DNA of 64,000 nt, taken from positions 2,799,501-2,863,500 of the forward strand of contig NC_083673.1 of NCBI RefSeq assembly GCF_030384665.1, read 5' to 3'. Shown in pieces: positions 22,102 through 32,447 of this stretch (the stretch's first letter is position 1; the number at the start of each line of letters is the position of its first letter). The stretch comes from Lodderomyces elongisporus. Lineage: Eukaryota > Ascomycota > Pichiomycetes > Serinales > Debaryomycetaceae. Below the pieces are notes generated by a model. The model was not told where the DNA came from and searched no databases. It worked only from the letters and a program-made list of their open reading frames with translations. The position numbers and the translations under genes were made by a program.

Positions 22102-22706
22102 AATGCGGTGATTTTAACGTGCTTCTTTTATTTGTTTTCCTTTGTCCTTCGCCCTTTTTTCCTTTTTCCTTTTTTTTTGTGTTTGAAAGCAAGAAGCTGT
22201 TTTCTACTTTAGTTTTGTTTCCGTTTTGGATTTGGCACCTTTTTAAGTAATTGTGTCTAATGTGTTTGGTATATATAATGTTTTTTTTGTCTCTTTTTTT
22301 TGTATAGTTCATGAGTTGATTATTTTGAAAGCTTTCTTGTATCAGTAGTTGATATGGAAAGGCTCGTTTGCACTTGCAAATTTGTCAATGTTTAGTTATA
22401 TAGGATGTAAAGTTTACAATATTTTATTGTTGTTTTTTGTCTGTTTGTTTTTTTTTGGCAAAGATGGTTAGAAGGATTAGTGCTATGTTGCAACAACATA
22501 TTAAAGCCAATTTGTTACTATGAGAGCTATGAATGGAATTATTAGCGTTGACGACTTAGTGTAGTCCACCGTTAATAACTCTTTTCAGTCAATCATGGTA
22601 ACAAGTCTAGAGGGGTGCAACAAGAACTACAATAAGAACAATAAGAACAACAAAAATAACTTTACCGACAAGGTAAAGTTTCTGATCAAGAAAGGAAATA
22701 TTAAAA

Positions 22707-22765
22707 GATGAGGTAGAGCAGTAGCAGGAGCAGTAGCAGGAGCAGTAGCAGGAGCAGGAGGGGCA
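22707..22765 (+). repeat. Tandem 12-base repeat (GAGCAGTAGCAG)
   Basis: About four units of a GAGCAGTAGCAG-type repeat, decaying into GAGCAGGAGGGGCAGG. It is intergenic. It has no stop in one frame but lacks a start and a match, so it is treated as a minisatellite. Confidence 0.75.
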
Positions 22766-22832
22766 GGTAAAGATAAAAAAATCAAAAGATAAATAAATAA
22801 AAACACTAGGTAAGAGGTACTGCAACAACATA

Positions 22833-23003
22833 ATGGTATTGGTTCTAAACTATGTTGATCTTGTATTGCAGTTAAATATTACTAACCAAAGAATAGATTG
22901 CAAGTATCAAGAAACAAAGTTAGTTCTACATGGAGTTAAATGTGCTTTTGCATTTGCATTATTAAGACCTATGGTTAAAGAGTTTTATGATATGATCACG
23001 TGA
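22833..23003 (+). CDS. Possible small ORF of 56 codons, unknown
   Basis: An ATG-started frame of 56 codons encodes a hydrophobic N-terminus (MVLVLNYVDLVLQL), then a basic/polar part, and LHGVKCAFAFALLRPMVKEF near the end, which looks like one membrane segment. I do not recognise it. A perfect TACTAAC (22880-22886) followed by AATAG (to 22896) also lies inside, so the last 35 codons could instead be the second exon of a spliced gene; however, I found no convincing 5' splice site in frame. The stop codon is the end of a TCACGTGA site. It may be chance. Confidence 0.25.
   Translation: MVLVLNYVDLVLQLNITNQRIDCKYQETKLVLHGVKCAFAFALLRPMVKEFYDMIT
22996..23003 (+). promoter_or_regulatory. TCACGTGA E-box, LYS21 upstream (distal)
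   Basis: The full palindrome lies about 1.26 kb upstream of the LYS21-type ATG. It is one of five in the window, all intergenic. Confidence 0.45.
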
Positions 23004-23258
23004 CTGTTGAAATTATTTTGTAAGTATTGCTCAACCACGTAATAAAGATACCAAAAAAAAATTGGTTGGCGGGGGGGGACGGGTAATAAACTCTTTTCAA
23101 AGTGGTGTTGTTGTGCTCTTAACTGTTGACGGTATCCATGTGTCCGAGAAGAGCAAGTGTCTCGAAAAAGATCAGTGATGACAGAAATGAATAAATAAAA
23201 AAATAAAAAAATGAAAAATAAAAAAAAAAAATGAAAGTGGTTATACGTCATAAAGAAA

Positions 23259-23265
23259 TGAGTCA
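23259..23265 (+). promoter_or_regulatory. Gcn4-type site TGAGTCA
   Basis: A perfect Gcn4 consensus (reverse orientation) lies five bases before a TCACGTGA palindrome (23270-23277), about 1 kb upstream of the homocitrate synthase gene. Lysine genes are classical general-amino-acid-control targets. Confidence 0.55.
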
Positions 23266-23269
23266 CACG

Positions 23270-23277
23270 TCACGTGA
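23270..23277 (+). promoter_or_regulatory. TCACGTGA E-box next to Gcn4 site
   Basis: The palindrome sits beside TGAGTCA, forming a compact composite element upstream of the LYS21-type gene. Confidence 0.5.
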
Positions 23278-23445
23278 TTGAAAGAGATAAAAAAAAATTT
23301 TCTTTTTTTTTTGCTTTTTATTTTTTTTATTTTTTTATTCCTTTCCCATTCGCTTCTGTCTGTTGTTGCTGCTGTTGATGCTTTTGCGGATGACAATTGC
23401 TGTCTCTTTTATATGGCAAAGTCTTTTAAGAGGTATTTCTTTTCT

Positions 23446-23476
<31 letters not shown>

Positions 23477-23484
23477 AGAGAATA

Positions 23485-23491
23485 TGACTCA
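23485..23491 (+). promoter_or_regulatory. Gcn4-type site TGACTCA
   Basis: A second perfect Gcn4 consensus, about 770 bases upstream of the homocitrate synthase ATG and 13 bases past a (CT)n run. Confidence 0.55.
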
Positions 23492-23948
23492 TCCGTTTGA
23501 AGCTGTTCTGTGCAGCCCCTTAAGCGGCAATTTCAATATCGAAGCAGAAAAAAAAAAAAAACTTTTCGTCCATTGTTCTTCTGTTTTGCGCCTTCATCGC
23601 CCAAAAAAAAACCAGTACTGAAACAGCGCGGTTAGCACGAACAGTCAACATTTCCTTCCCTTTTTTTCTTTTTTAACCTAGCCTAGCCTAGCTCCTAGCT
23701 CCTAGCTCCCCCCCCAATTTCTCCCTCCATATCAACCAATTCAACTCTCTCTCTCTCTCTCTCTTTCTTTCTACACAAAATACACAAAGAGAAAGATAAT
23801 AAGTATGTGATTGCTTCCTGATTACGCAGTATTACAAATTAATTTTTCTGTACTGGACTCTCTCTCTGGTGATTCAGTTGGACTATTTTATATTTCAATT
23901 TTTTTGCCTTGTCTTAGTCATACCTTTTCATAAGAAGGAAAATCAATG

Positions 23949-23980
<32 letters not shown>

Positions 23981-24257
23981 AGGAGGGTGAGGGGAGTGCA
24001 CCGGTTAAGGAGTAGATGAAAATTTCACAACCGAAATCTTTCTTTGGCTCTATTCTTGACTATTTAAATACTTCAAAAAAAAAATTTCAATTTCTCCATC
24101 TTTTCACTCCTTTCTTTCTTTTGTTTTAAACATACTTGATAAGATAAGTAAATAAAGAAAGAACGAAAGAAAGAACGAAAGTGAAGACAAAAAAGTCTTG
24201 ATTTATATCCATTTGCAAGTCTAACAGAAACAACAATTACATACAAATATTACAACA

Positions 24258-25538
24258 ATGTCAGTACAATCGAATCCATATGGTCCAAACCCATCAGACT
24301 TTTTGTCCAACGTCAACAAATTCGAAGTCATTGAAAGTACTTTGAGAGAAGGTGAGCAGTTTGCCAATGCATTCTTCACCACCGAAAAGAAGATTGAAAT
24401 CGCCAAGGCATTGGATGATTTCGGTGTTGACTACATTGAATTAACTTCGCCTGTTGCTTCTGAACAGAGTAGAAAAGATTGTGAGGCCATCTGTAAATTG
24501 GGCTTGAAAGCCAAGATCTTGACCCACATTAGATGTCATATGGACGATGCTAGAGTCGCCGTGGAGACCGGTGTTGATGGTGTTGATGTTGTCATTGGTA
24601 CATCACAATTTTTGAGAAAATACAGTCACGGTAAAGACATGAACTATATCGCACAAAGTGCCATTGAGGTTATCGAATTTGTCAAATCCAAAGGTATCGA
24701 AATCCGTTTCTCATCCGAAGACAGTTTTAGATCAGATATCGTTGATCTCTTGAACATCTACCGTACTGTAGACAAAATCGGAGTCAACAGAGTCGGTATT
24801 GCCGATACCGTTGGTTGTGCCAATCCAAGACAAGTTTACGAATTGGTCAAAACTTTGAAATCTGTCGTGTCCTGTGACATTGAATGCCACTTCCACAATG
24901 ACACTGGGTGTGCTATTGCCAACGCATACACTGCGTTGGAAGCCGGTGCTAAATTGATCGATGTCAGTGTGTTGGGAATTGGTGAAAGAAATGGTATTAC
25001 TCCACTTGGTGCATTAATGGCAAGAATGATCACCGCTGACCGTGACTATGTTCTTTCTAAATACAAACTTCACAAATTGAGAGACTTGGAAAACCTCGTT
25101 GCCGACGCAGTCCAGGTGAATGTCCCATTCAACAACCCAATCACTGGATTCTGTGCATTCACACACAAAGCTGGTATCCACGCCAAAGCCATCTTGGCCA
25201 ACCCCTCAACATACGAAATCTTGAACCCAAGTGATTTCGGTCTTACAAGGTATATCCATTTCGCCAATAGATTAACCGGATGGAACGCTATCAAATCAAG
25301 AGTTGACCAATTGAACTTGCACTTGACAGACTCCCAAGTCAAAGAAGTTACAGAAAAGATTAAGAAAATGGGTGATATTAGGCAGTTGAGTATTGATGAT
25401 GTAGACTCAATCATTAAGGAATTCCACTCAGATTTGACAACACCCTCTATTAGACCTCAGACAAATGGAGGCCAAGAGGCTGATGTCAAAGTCATTGCTG
25501 ATGAAGAATTGGAGGCCAAAAGGAGAAAAGTTGAATAA
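24258..25538 (+). CDS. LYS21: Homocitrate synthase (lysine biosynthesis, first step)
   Basis: It condenses acetyl-CoA with 2-oxoglutarate to homocitrate, opening the fungal alpha-aminoadipate lysine pathway. The 426-residue length matches Lys20/Lys21. Motifs: STLREGEQF at 27-35 (active-site Arg/Glu), HFHNDTGCA at 211-219 with the two metal-binding His, GIGERNG at 240-246, and the C-terminal regulatory region from about 300. The last eight residues, EAKRRKVE, form a basic nuclear-localisation-like tail; Lys20/Lys21 of S. cerevisiae are known to be largely nuclear. Codon use is strongly biased to TTG/GGT/ATC, as in a highly expressed gene. Two Gcn4-type sites upstream fit amino-acid control. 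The choice between LYS20, LYS21 and LYS22 names is arbitrary. Confidence 0.93.
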   Translation: MSVQSNPYGPNPSDFLSNVNKFEVIESTLREGEQFANAFFTTEKKIEIAKALDDFGVDYIELTSPVASEQSRKDCEAICKLGLKAKILTHIRCHMDDARVAVETGVDGVDVVIGTSQFLRKYSHGKDMNYIAQSAIEVIEFVKSKGIEIRFSSEDSFRSDIVDLLNIYRTVDKIGVNRVGIADTVGCANPRQVYELVKTLKSVVSCDIECHFHNDTGCAIANAYTALEAGAKLIDVSVLGIGERNGITPLGALMARMITADRDYVLSKYKLHKLRDLENLVADAVQVNVPFNNPITGFCAFTHKAGIHAKAILANPSTYEILNPSDFGLTRYIHFANRLTGWNAIKSRVDQLNLHLTDSQVKEVTEKIKKMGDIRQLSIDDVDSIIKEFHSDLTTPSIRPQTNGGQEADVKVIADEELEAKRRKVE

Positions 25539-26171
25539 ATGATTGGGAAAGAGTAAAGCTTAGTTGTTTCTTTTTCATTATTATTATTACTTGAGACTAT
25601 TACTTTACAAAACATTTCTTTTTTTTGGGTGCTGGGGGGGAGGTTTCCATTACTTTAATCATTATTTATAAAATCTCGAAATTAAAAGTAATAAGAAAAA
25701 AAAAAAAGAATTTAAACAAGAGAAAAGTATATATTCAATTCAACGATGACATTATTTTCCATTATTTTGCATATTGATTTTTGTTCTGGTAGTTGTAATT
25801 AATGATTACTTGAAGCTTAATTTATCTTTTAGTGTAGTCATTAACTCTTTCAATTCAACGAAATATGAACTACAACCTTCTTGGTTTATATTGGTAGATA
25901 TATATATGAAGTAACTAACACGAAATAAAGATGCTATAAACACTATAGCAAACTACTTAAAATGCAATCAACAAATTGTTCACTACAAGAAAAAAAAAAC
26001 AACAACAAAAACAAAAACAAAAACATTGGAATAAAAAAATTATTTAAAAAAAAAGGAGACCTTCACCTTACAAAAAGGGTTGGCAAAAACAAAAGAGTGG
26101 GTGAAAACAAAGAACTGCAGTCCAAGATATCAAAACCAAGACACCCAGATGGTGTATGTAAACCAAGTAAA
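25539..26171. other. Convergent 3' region LYS21 / aspartyl protease
   Basis: This holds the 3' ends of both genes, a G7 run at 25634-25640, A-rich tracts, and (AAAAAC)n at about 26000-26020. Open frames here are extensions of the protease antisense strand and not supported. Confidence 0.5.
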
Positions 26172-27236
26172 CTAAAACCAGAAATCAACAATGTTACTTT
26201 CGTTTGTCTTTTTCAAAGGTGCGATTCCATACGTCTCAGTCTCGATGTTAGTTGCAAAGTATGCATTTTGCAAAAAGAGACTTCCAAGGAGAACCGCTGG
26301 CCCCGAGGTAATATAAGAGTAACATTTCCCGTTTGAATTTTTGTAGAAGGCTTCAGGGTATGGAATAAAAAAGTCTCTGCCTTGCACTCTGATTGTAACA
26401 ACCTCATTCTCCTTACCATCAACAAAGTCGGCACAAGAAATTGGCGTTTCAAGAGAAGTACTGAGGCCAAGTTTTTCAACTACAGCCTCGGGCAACAGAA
26501 TTGTCTGAGTACCAGAATCAACAACAATTGTCCTATTACCAACATCGACACTTTGACCCGATGCAAGGGTCAACGTTTCGACTCTAGCAGCAAGAGCATA
26601 TAAGACTTTACTATTGCCTCTATAACCAAGCGATTGCCTAGTAAAATAAGTGAGATCGCCTTCATACTTGGCTTTGTCAATACCACCTAAAATCAAGCTT
26701 CCGTTGGTAGTAGTAGAGTTTTCGAGGTGAAACGAGAAAGCTTCCTTATCGATAACACCCTGCTCCTTTGCATAACCTATAAAGTTGGTTTCTGGTTCTG
26801 GTGAGTAACCTGAAAACCCAAATATTCCTGGGCCTGAGACATTTGAAAACAAATCGAATTCAAAATCTTTTATTTCCTTACCACTGGATAAGTGAAATGT
26901 GTCATTGACGATCCATCCATCTGTGTATGAGGCACCAATGTAACCAATCGTAGTTTTCTGGGAAGAATTATGGAATGTGTTCGATTGAGATGCATTGAAA
27001 GATCCCAAGGAGCAACCGTTTTTATTTTTGCAGGTGTTATGGTTGGCATTTACTAACCACAATGTCCAACTTCCTGTGTCAAATAAGGCTCCATTTTTTT
27101 GCTCATTCGAGCCGACTGAAAGTGGAACGTAATATGATCTAGTAGCATAAATGAAATCAAATTTTTCGTAGTTGAAAGCAGCAGCATATTGAGTAACAAG
27201 CGAAACAATAACAAAAAAGTAAACGGTACCAATCAT
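26172..27236 (-). CDS. Secreted aspartyl protease (candidapepsin-like), short form without propeptide
   Basis: A pepsin-family (A1) protease of 354 residues that should cleave proteins outside the cell or in the secretory route. Residues 1-20 are a signal peptide ending AAA. Catalytic motifs DTGS (53-56) and DSGT (240-243) are both intact, and the flap has SYTDG at 103-107. Four cysteines (69, 75, 268, 305) match the two disulphides of candidapepsins. Eight NxS/T sites are visible (81, 90, 111, 132, 173, 178, 234, 345). Unlike Sap proteins of about 390-400 residues, there is no 35-60 residue propeptide ending in Lys-Arg between the signal and mature start, so it would fold without the usual Kex2-cut chaperone. 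There is no GPI-type C-terminus (it ends VDFWF). Whether it is an active enzyme is not shown. Confidence 0.85.
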   Translation of the reverse strand: MIGTVYFFVIVSLVTQYAAAFNYEKFDFIYATRSYYVPLSVGSNEQKNGALFDTGSWTLWLVNANHNTCKNKNGCSLGSFNASQSNTFHNSSQKTTIGYIGASYTDGWIVNDTFHLSSGKEIKDFEFDLFSNVSGPGIFGFSGYSPEPETNFIGYAKEQGVIDKEAFSFHLENSTTTNGSLILGGIDKAKYEGDLTYFTRQSLGYRGNSKVLYALAARVETLTLASGQSVDVGNRTIVVDSGTQTILLPEAVVEKLGLSTSLETPISCADFVDGKENEVVTIRVQGRDFFIPYPEAFYKNSNGKCYSYITSGPAVLLGSLFLQNAYFATNIETETYGIAPLKKTNESNIVDFWF

Positions 27237-28605
27237 TTTGAGGAGGTTGTTTTTGTTTGTGTGTTTGCGGATGATGGATTTGATGAACAGATAAAATAGA
27301 TTAATGGAATGTTTTAGTGAATATCAAGGCCAATTCATCCTATTTATACCAATTTTTATTCACCAAGTTTATTTTCTTCATGTTTGAATAACCTTTACTC
27401 AGATTCACTCAGATTTATCCACATATATCCACGTTTATTCATACTTTTTTCAAATTTCCCAGGTTGCTCACCGCCAACCTGACTTTGGATGCATACCACG
27501 GGGTACTGCTTCATTATTAATTGTTATTGTTTTTGTTTGTTTTTTTTTGTTGGGTCAAGTTGAACATAATAATGCCATATAGTCTGAATAGAATGGGTTC
27601 CTATTGAAACATGAACTTGATACGACAATACAATTGGTTAATGGTTTTGAGCACATAAGGAATTCTCATCCGGCCACGAAGAAAAAGCAATATCAAAAAG
27701 ACAATGTTCACACACACTAGCACATACTGGTCCTCAAACACACCAATTATTCACACTCTCATCATCCTCTACTATTGTTTGTTTGTTGTGTAATTTATGA
27801 TGCAACAGTTTGCAATTTTAATTTTCTTTTGTCTTTGACATAGTTGCTCCTGAGAAGGTGATTGACTTGATAGGCGATTGGTACGAGCTAAGGAATTGTA
27901 GGACAATAAAAATACTTGATAATTTTTCTTTTTTTCAATACCTGTACCAATAAATGAGCAACAACTGGTTTGTTCACCTCTATTATAGGTTATATCATTA
28001 GCTTTAAAATTACCCGTTTTCGGAAAATACCTATAAAACACTAAGATATTGTTCCCTCAAAAAAACAAGCAAAAGTAATAAAAGGAAAGAATGCTTTTTC
28101 AGCTATTGTTCAAAACTACCACGCAATAACCATTTCCAACCCACATTAGATTGCTTTTCGTATAGTTGTGTTGAGCTTGTATAAAGCTCCAGAGGAAATT
28201 TGGATATGTATGTATGTATGTATGTATGTATGGAAAGCCTCCGTAATGGTAGATTTGGATTCTCAATATATTGATCTCATTTGTCTTCAAAATTGGAAAG
28301 TTTGGGCCAACAACATGTGAATCTCAACTTTCAATCAACTTTTTGAATCTTAAAATAAAAAGCAAACCTAAGAATATCTGGCACAAGTTTTGAATGCCAT
28401 CGATTGACATCAGAATCCTTTTGTAAATCACTCGTAACCATAGGAAAAAGTTCAAACGTTTAGAAATCAAAATTGGCGCGGATACCAAAACAATCAAAAT
28501 AATCAACTAGTACGCTGAACTAGATTATTCCGTACATTGTATCTATAATTTCGATGAAATTTCTCTAATGTTGAAACAATGGTTCCTCTAAGTGGAATAT
28601 AAATG

Positions 28606-28720
28606 AAACGAAACGAAACGAAACGAAACGAAACGAAAAAAAAACGAAAAGGAAAGGAAAAGGAAAGAAAATCAAACACAAACACAAACACAAACACGAA
28701 AACAAAAACAAAAACTAAAA
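28606..28720. repeat. (CGAAA)n and (CAAACA)n compound microsatellite
   Basis: Six or more CGAAA units (about 28606-28636), then AAAGG and ACACAAAC-type units to about 28720. It lies in the large intergenic gap. Confidence 0.8.
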
Positions 28721-29489
28721 CTGATTGACCAATACGGTATTTGGACTCAAGAGGAACCACGATTTTCTTCTCTCAGTTGACTGCAAAATATATGGCGTTG
28801 TTATCACAATTACCCCTATTCACCTTTTCCTGTTCTCTCTTTTCACTCTTTCGCTGCACATGAAACAAGTGTTACGTCATTAAGCAAGCCATCACAGATT
28901 ATTTGAATTGTTTCCGACATTGTTTGGTTAGGTGTTCAAAATAGAAATCAAAAAAAAAAAATGTAGTAAAAGGTACCTCTGTCAATGCTGCATTGTTTGT
29001 AATTCAATTATTTATCTGCATTTGGTGCAATTTTCCTGATTCATTTTGACTTTGCTAGAGCAATAAGAGATTGCATTGTTGGACAGCGTTGCCCAATTTG
29101 CATATTTATGCTTTGCCATTGTATAACCAAGAACAATACATATATATAAATTGTTAATCAGAACCATCAAAGAAAGAACTATATCAACGTACTATTCATT
29201 TATTTTTTACTTTCTACTTTCTTTTTTTTAGCAGAAATTTCCATTTTGGAGAAATAGGAGAAAGTGACATATGTGTTTATTGATTAGGGCTTTAAGTATC
29301 CGGTTCAACCGCAAAGTTGACAGCTTGATTTATTAATATATTCTTTTTTTTTGGCTTTATTTAGAAGATATAAACGTGCTGATACTGCTTCCGGTAAAGT
29401 CAAAAAGAGTTGTGTTTCAAACTGGTTGGAAATTAAATATCGTATTTCATTATGATGATGTATTTTTGTAAAAAAAAAAAAAGAAACAA

Positions 29490-29490
29490 C

Positions 29491-29511
<21 letters not shown>
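29490..29511 (+). repeat. Homopolymer run of 22 C
   Basis: Twenty-two consecutive C between A-rich stretches. Long C/G runs are exceptional in such AT-rich DNA and are prone to replication slippage and to sequencing error, so the exact length should be treated with care. Confidence 0.9.
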
Positions 29512-29521
<10 letters not shown>

Positions 29522-30084
29522 ATCGCACGTATTTTGCGCCTTTAAACATTCACAAATTCCTTTGTAATAAAATAGAAAAAAGAAAAAGATGAAGGGCATA
29601 ACCATTTGTTAATATTTAATAAACCCAGGTTGCCAAAGTCATAAGACCACGGGTTCAAAATAAAACCATCCATGCTTTCACCTTTTTTTTTTTTGATTTG
29701 AGCTGTTTACTCGGAAAACAATGTTTTGATGTTGTTTGTTCCGTAGTCATTGGAATTCATAGTAGTAAAAGCTACTTTTTTGGAGAATGCACGTGATATG
29801 CCTTATCTATTCAAACTTCTCGATGAAGATGCTACTTTTGCATTGTGTCTTGACACAACCAGCACATGCCCCAGCTCTCTCGACAATTGTTTAGTTTGAA
29901 CCTTTTATTAAAAGCTTTAGTATTTTAATTGAAAAAACAGGAATTTACATGAATTTTTGGCACGACAAAGGATATCACATAGTTAAAGTCCCCTTTTTCT
30001 TCCCAGAAAGAAGACAAGCAGTTACACCAATACTCTCTGCAAATACAAGAGCTAATGGTGAAATACCACTTTTTCGACATATAA

Positions 30085-30115
<31 letters not shown>

Positions 30116-30268
30116 TACATATATTTAGATGTCTTCATGTCTTTGAATGTCTTTACACACGCATACTTATGTATTCATATATACATATATAATTGTACAT
30201 ATGTAATTTGTGTTCTTCTATTTGACGTTCTTTTTCTTTCGTTTGTGTTCATCAACAAAATATTCTGT

Positions 30269-31228
30269 TTAAAAGAACATGCTTGATCTCTTTTCGTCAT
30301 AGACGCCAGCGGGCCCTGGACCATTAGCATTGCCGTTGCCAAACTCATTGACAACCTGTTCAACATTTGCAACTGAAAATTCCAAATCGTCAGATGTAAT
30401 CATATCCCAATACTTGTAGCACATCATCACTGCAAACACATTGCATACGGAGCCGAAAAATAGGCCATCAACATAATGACTTGCACCCTTACAAATATCT
30501 TCGCTAAAAACATATGTCAAGATTTGGCCAGCAACAAAGAAAAACACTCCAAGTAAAATGGCACCCAATGGCCAGTATGAATCCAAGGCAAATACGGTTA
30601 AGATGAGTTGCGACACGACATATACCGCGAGGATTAATGCATTGATGACGTATGCAAAAACAAACATGAGGGTAGTCTTTCTAAAGTCTAATGCAGTGTT
30701 CCACGACTTGAATGTGATCAAGCTGATTATAAAATTGATGACGAACCAAAGGAAGCAAATGGAACGCACCATCCACATGGATCTCCTTGTTCCATCTTCC
30801 CAAAATTGGAAACACAATAACCCATTATATAGCAAACAGATACAGCACGCCGATGAGATTCCAATCTGCAACGAGACAAAATAGGCATATGTCTTTGAAC
30901 TTGGTGGGGCAACCCCACAGTCGACTATTAAAGAGCTAACAAGCAATCCAATCATCAAGTACATAAAGGTCAACATCTCCGACCGACCGATTGCCGTATA
31001 TTTGGCACGTACATTGAATATGATGATGAGAAAAAGGATAAGACCACCAAAATGGACAAACGCATTACCAATCTGGAAGATCATCGTGTTGGCTAATTCA
31101 ACTGAACGAGCATAGCATTGCGGTACAACACCACGGTCAAAAAACGAAGTTTGGTTGATAGCACCAACTACCGAACAAAGCGGAAGTGCCGTCTTATTGC
31201 AAATCTGATCAAAGGAACCAAACGTCAT
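30269..31228 (-). CDS. CHS7: Chitin synthase export chaperone
   Basis: Chs7 resides in the ER membrane and is required for folding and exit of the Chs3 chitin synthase. The 319-residue length and sequence fit: MTFGSFDQICNKTALPLCSVVG at the start (seen at 1-22 with paired Cys10 and Cys18), then seven hydrophobic segments at about 48-72, 85-103, 116-140, 152-173, 185-212, 219-242 and 253-272. The SSKTYAYFVSLQIGISSACC block (about 110-129) and WEDGT loop (143-147) are typical of the family. The cytosolic tail is Asn/Gly-rich and ends KRSSMFF. The gene is bordered by long gaps on both sides. Confidence 0.92.
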   Translation of the reverse strand: MTFGSFDQICNKTALPLCSVVGAINQTSFFDRGVVPQCYARSVELANTMIFQIGNAFVHFGGLILFLIIIFNVRAKYTAIGRSEMLTFMYLMIGLLVSSLIVDCGVAPPSSKTYAYFVSLQIGISSACCICLLYNGLLCFQFWEDGTRRSMWMVRSICFLWFVINFIISLITFKSWNTALDFRKTTLMFVFAYVINALILAVYVVSQLILTVFALDSYWPLGAILLGVFFFVAGQILTYVFSEDICKGASHYVDGLFFGSVCNVFAVMMCYKYWDMITSDDLEFSVANVEQVVNEFGNGNANGPGPAGVYDEKRSSMFF

Positions 31229-32447
31229 TTATGTAGAATAATATTTCTTTTGTTACTTTGTCTGTGAAGCTATAGTTTTGGATAAGTTTTGGATAAGTTA
31301 TTTTTTTTTATTCTTTTTTTTTTCTTTTTTTTTTCTTTTTTGTTTTTTCGAACGCAATCGTTGTTTTGCAGTTTCAATAAATATTTTCGTGATTGGTGTT
31401 GAAGGTCAAATATTGATTGAATTTTTTTTGTTTGTTTGTTTATGCAATTGCTCTGCAATGTCTGCTGGTAATAACTAGAACCTGTTGTGTTTTTGAGTGA
31501 ATGCAAACTCTGAAACAGTATTGATTGAATCGACTGAAAGTGTAAATGAGGCTGTGGATGAATTCGAAAAGAGAAAATAATTGAAGAAGAAATGAAGAAG
31601 AAAGATTTTCTTTAAGCTCGCCCACGTCAAATAACCCCCCAAAAACAAAAGGAACTGCTCTATGATGATGTGTAGCTGAAACACTTGGATCTTTCTTTTT
31701 TCCTCCTCCTATTGAAATCAACGGTTAATAGTTCTAAAACTTTGTAAGATGATGGTGTTGGAACTGAAGGGATCAAAAAGAGAGAGATTGTATGTGTGTC
31801 TGAGTATACACACTTTTTCTTTTTCTTTGTTTTTTTATTATTTTTTTTTCTCTATTTCTATTTCTATTTCTATTTTTACTTTTTTAAAATCACGCAGAGA
31901 GAAAAGCAAAAGAGGCAGCAGAGTTGATTTTGTATCATAAAATCTCAAATTCTAATTATGCCCGTTTAGGAAGAGAATATCCTCCCTTTCAAGTTGAAGG
32001 AGAATTTGAAAGACCAGTTTAAAAGACCCAATATTTCATAAAGCGCTTTTAACCTATACATCATGGCAAACCAAATATTGAGCACAAATTTTGATTCCAG
32101 ACTAGTTCAGGACCCCTGAATGTGGAATTCGTTGAAAAATACATACAATCATCTTATTATTTACAAAGCTATCTAATGAAAATGTAAAGTAAAACAAACA
32201 AAAACAACGTAAGACAAATATAAACTGATTTCGAAAGTGTTTCCGGAAACGAAGAGAAATTCCAAAAAAACAAAAAAAGGATAATAAAAGAAATTCCATA
32301 AAAAGAATAAAAGAATTAAACATCATAGCCAATACACTTCAAGTGATTGATCCTTTCAAAGAACACACATTCTCTCTCACACTTACTCTCACTCACTCTC
32401 TTTTAATAACTCAAATAACCACCACGGGCCATTTGATCGTCCTGTGT
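31229..32447. other. 1.2 kb region upstream of CHS7
   Basis: CHS7 promoter side and MDM34 3' side. It begins with T/TTTC runs at 31301-31350 (pyrimidine-rich on the + strand, so purine-rich in the CHS7 leader). It has TATTTC repeats at about 31850-31880 and a CTCACTCTC-rich part near 32370-32400. No gene is seen. Confidence 0.5.

Larger units (their letters stand above)
22102..24257. other. 2.2 kb region upstream of LYS21-type gene
   Basis: This interval holds a 12-base GAGCAGTAGCAG-type tandem repeat (about 22707-22765), a possible 56-codon ORF (22833-23003, listed separately), two TCACGTGA sites, two Gcn4-type sites, a G8 run (23071-23078), C8 (23708-23715), and (CT)n runs at about 23449-23472 and 23745-23764. 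The 430 bases before the LYS21 ATG are T/A-rich with GAAAGAACGAAAG repeats near 24155-24180. Confidence 0.55.
27237..30268. other. 3 kb gene-poor interval with microsatellites and a C22 run
   Basis: This is the largest gap in the window, between the protease promoter and the CHS7 3' end. Contents: a (TATG)n repeat at about 28204-28231, (CGAAA)n at about 28606-28636 followed by AAACAC/AAAAC repeats to about 28720, a perfect run of 22 C flanked by A runs (29490-29511), and TA repeats at about 30091-30118. The first 150 bases beyond the protease start (27250-27450) have direct ATTCAC/TTTATTC words. A GGGTTCAAAATAA string at about 29658 resembles a tRNA B box but no cloverleaf can be drawn. I saw no coding region. 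Confidence 0.5.

Noticed and set aside
23800..24257. Possible 5' UTR intron before LYS21 starting at AAGTATGTGATT
   Set aside because: GTATGT-type donor at about 23813 but no TACTAAC-like branch site before the ATG.
25962..26336. 124-codon plus-strand ORF overlapping the protease gene
   Set aside because: Its second half is antisense to the protease coding sequence and the first half is AAAAC repeats.
29640..29680. tRNA B-box-like string GGGTTCAAAATAA
   Set aside because: No A box at the right distance and no acceptor or anticodon stem can be drawn.
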